Part shown: positions 24,151 to 25,339 of the stretch, in pieces
How positions within the stretch are numbered: position 1 is the first letter of the stretch
Layout: each line of letters opens with the position of its first letter
Source of the DNA: JBNKFQ01 sp050289385
GTDB taxonomy: Bacteria; Pseudomonadota; Gammaproteobacteria; Pseudomonadales; Porticoccaceae
Assembly: GCA_050289385.1 (NCBI GenBank)
Contig: JBNKFQ010000316.1
Coordinates: forward strand, 1-25,339
Length of the DNA: 25,339 nt
Reading direction: 5' to 3'
The notes under the pieces: generated by a model
Databases searched by the model: none
Told to the model about the DNA's origin: nothing
Seen by the model: only the letters and a program-made list of their open reading frames with translations
Program-made: the position numbers and the translations under genes

Positions 24151-24633
24151 ACTCTTCTTCAATTTTGAAGATATTTTCGATAAAACTTCATCAGATAACT
24201 CTCCATCATTTCTTGTTATTTCTTCAACAATATATAGCTTTACATTCCAAATCTGCATATACGCGTCGAGATTTTCCTGACCAATCTGACGAATTAAGGT
24301 TCTATTTTTACAGACCTTAGATGAGTCTCCTTGTTTTTCGAGTTTTTTCAGTGTAGATTGAACTAATTTTTCTGTCTTTAATATCTCTTCGTCAATAAAG
24401 CCTTTAAAATTTTTTTCATATACAACCTTGGAAAGCTTGCCCTTTTCCAAGCTGCTTGCGACGCTATCAGTTGAAAATGCAATTTCTATTTGCTTGCTTC
24501 CTTGACTGTTTTGTTGAATCATCATTTGTCTTACACGATTCGCCTCCACCTTGAGTTCTTTAGAGCATTTAATTTCAGCTACAGCAGCATTAGACGCAAA
24601 TATAATAGCCATTATGGAAAGAATAAGCTTCAT
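24145..24633 (-). CDS. Secreted protein of unknown function
   Basis: A 162-residue protein that I do not recognise. It begins with a clear signal peptide (MKLILSIMAIIFASNAAVAE, likely cut after AVA), so it should be exported to the periplasm or beyond. The mature part is Lys/Glu/Ser-rich and mostly predicted helical by eye, with two cysteines (near residues 23 and 108) that could form a disulfide. No membrane anchor or lipobox is seen. Its base composition is visibly more A+T-rich than that of the core genes, in keeping with a cassette of foreign origin. The stop lies in the attC core. Confidence 0.8.
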   Translation of the reverse strand: MKLILSIMAIIFASNAAVAEIKCSKELKVEANRVRQMMIQQNSQGSKQIEIAFSTDSVASSLEKGKLSKVVYEKNFKGFIDEEILKTEKLVQSTLKKLEKQGDSSKVCKNRTLIRQIGQENLDAYMQIWNVKLYIVEEITRNDGELSDEVLSKISSKLKKSL

Positions 24634-24655
24634 AACGATTTCCTAGTGTATGTTT

Positions 24656-24739
24656 TTATAACGTCGCCAGCATGCGCGACTACGAAATGGAGGCGCAGGC
24701 GCAATGGAGTCGCCGTCGCCGTGACTGGCCTGGTTATGC
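24656..24739 (-). other. attC site of the DinB cassette
   Basis: An 84-bp site. In cassette orientation it opens with GCATAACCAGG and closes with GGCGACGTTATAA. GCCAG pairs with CTGGC and GCGACT with AGTCGC in the stem. The TAA stop of the DinB gene is inside the opening box. Confidence 0.83.
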
Positions 24740-25276
24740 ATGAGCTTCCTCTGGAATCTGAGCCAACAGGTCAGTAACCCCGACATCCACGCCTGCTTGT
24801 GATAGCAAAGTAGAAACTTGCCCTCGGTGATGAGTCTGATGGTTAAAGAAATGAAGCACCAGGCTCGAATATCTTTTTTTAGCAGCAATACCCTTAGTAT
24901 TGCGGTAGCTAAGGACGAAATCTAGATCACCCTCGGATAGCTCGGCTGTCCAATTGACAATCTGGCGATCGAGCCAGATTCGCTGCTCAGATAGGATACC
25001 AATATCCTCAAAGAGCACCTGATCAAGGCTCTCAGGATTTTGAAGGTCAGCGACCTCCCGCAATGAGTTAAGACAGGACGGATGAGTAGCAAAACGTTTG
25101 AGCCAAACCGTATCGCCAACGAGAATGTGGTTCAGAGTACCCAGGATGGAGCCAAAAAAAGCCCCACGGTCTTTCGCCAAATCTGTCGCAGAGAGTTGCC
25201 CTGCAGCCGCATAAATCTTCGAGTTCATCCACTGGTTGTAGGCAGCTAGTAATTCAAAGTGTTCTTTCAGGCTCAT
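24734..25276 (-). CDS. DinB family protein
   Basis: A 180-residue four-helix-bundle protein of the DinB/YfiT-like superfamily. The putative metal triad is visible: His50 in GTLNHILVGD, and His146 and His150 in HFFNHQTHHRGQ. Members include thiol-dependent S-transferases such as those for bacillithiol and mycothiol, as well as proteins of unknown role; the DNA-damage name is historical. The ATG at 25276 follows AAGGAG by five bases. The gene begins shortly after another attC at the window edge, so at least one more cassette lies to the right. Confidence 0.88.
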   Translation of the reverse strand: MSLKEHFELLAAYNQWMNSKIYAAAGQLSATDLAKDRGAFFGSILGTLNHILVGDTVWLKRFATHPSCLNSLREVADLQNPESLDQVLFEDIGILSEQRIWLDRQIVNWTAELSEGDLDFVLSYRNTKGIAAKKRYSSLVLHFFNHQTHHRGQVSTLLSQAGVDVGVTDLLAQIPEEAHA

Positions 25277-25292
25277 CTGAACTCCTTCTCAT

Positions 25293-25339
25293 GTATAACG
25301 CTTGAGCTGTGCGGCGCAAACGAAGTGCAGCGGAGTTTG
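25293..25339 (-). other. attC site cut by the window edge
   Basis: The plus strand reads GTATAACGC followed by a GC-rich arm (GAGCTGTGCGGCGC) up to the last base. This is the closing half of the attC of a further cassette upstream in gene order. Its other half is outside the window. Confidence 0.65.

Larger units (their letters stand above)
19083..25339 (-). mobile_element. Integron gene-cassette array (attC cluster, no integrase in window)
   Basis: Eight small genes, all on the minus strand and of unrelated families, are separated by imperfect inverted repeats that share, in cassette orientation, a 7-base box ending in AAC (usually followed by AAR) and a closing CGTTNNN box. Five complete attC sites, one half-site next to a transposase, one cut off by the window edge, and one lost site account for every junction. 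Gene orientation puts attI and intI beyond the right edge, so the leftmost transglutaminase cassette is the distal end. The integrase is not seen; the array could be the tail of a chromosomal integron or an integrase-less cluster. Confidence 0.85.

Overview
The window looks like part of a gammaproteobacterial chromosome, probably a free-living, perhaps marine or soil, heterotroph. This is inferred from gene content only: a TonB-dependent receptor paired with an esterase, a MacAB-like efflux operon, Pgm/MalQ carbohydrate genes, REP-associated tyrosine transposase (RAYT) repeats and a chromosomal-type integron cassette array. No rRNA or tRNA gene was seen, so the taxonomic statement is weak.

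Positions 1-15188 are a mostly plus-strand core. It holds the 3' end of malQ overlapping a GAPDH gene; a heptanucleotide tandem repeat; a long perfect palindrome in front of an ATPase-permease-membrane fusion protein efflux operon; an SDR; a DUF4136-type lipoprotein; a fused isoaspartyl methyltransferase/erythromycin-esterase-like protein whose best start is a non-canonical ATA; phosphoglucomutase; a STAS/SEC14-like protein; a flavodoxin-fold reductase; a VapBC toxin-antitoxin pair with a visible promoter and operator-like repeat; and a DUF885 lipoprotein. A REP-type hairpin (15198-15280) separates this block from a minus-strand pair, TonB-dependent receptor then HSL-type alpha/beta hydrolase, probably an uptake-and-hydrolysis operon.

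Positions about 19083-25339 are the most notable part: a minus-strand array of integron gene cassettes. Each small, functionally unrelated gene (DinB, a secreted protein of unknown function, cupin, MAPEG, GrpB/UPF0157, LOG-type phosphoribohydrolase, GFA, transglutaminase-like) is separated from the next by an imperfect inverted repeat of 64-114 bp. In cassette orientation each repeat begins with a 7-base core ending in AAC (usually followed by AAR) and ends with CGTT plus 3-4 bases. These are attC recombination sites. In three cassettes the stop codon lies inside the attC core box. No integrase gene is present; from the cassette orientation attI/intI would lie beyond the right end, so this is the distal end of an array or an integrase-less attC cluster.

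The array has been damaged twice by RAYT-type elements. A 349-aa RAYT with GGACATCC-type flanking repeats sits where the MAPEG attC should be and leaves only a half-site next to grpB. The 3' end and attC of the last (transglutaminase) cassette are replaced by a different REP-like direct repeat, which now encodes the protein's C-terminus. By eye, cassette genes are richer in A+T than the core genes.
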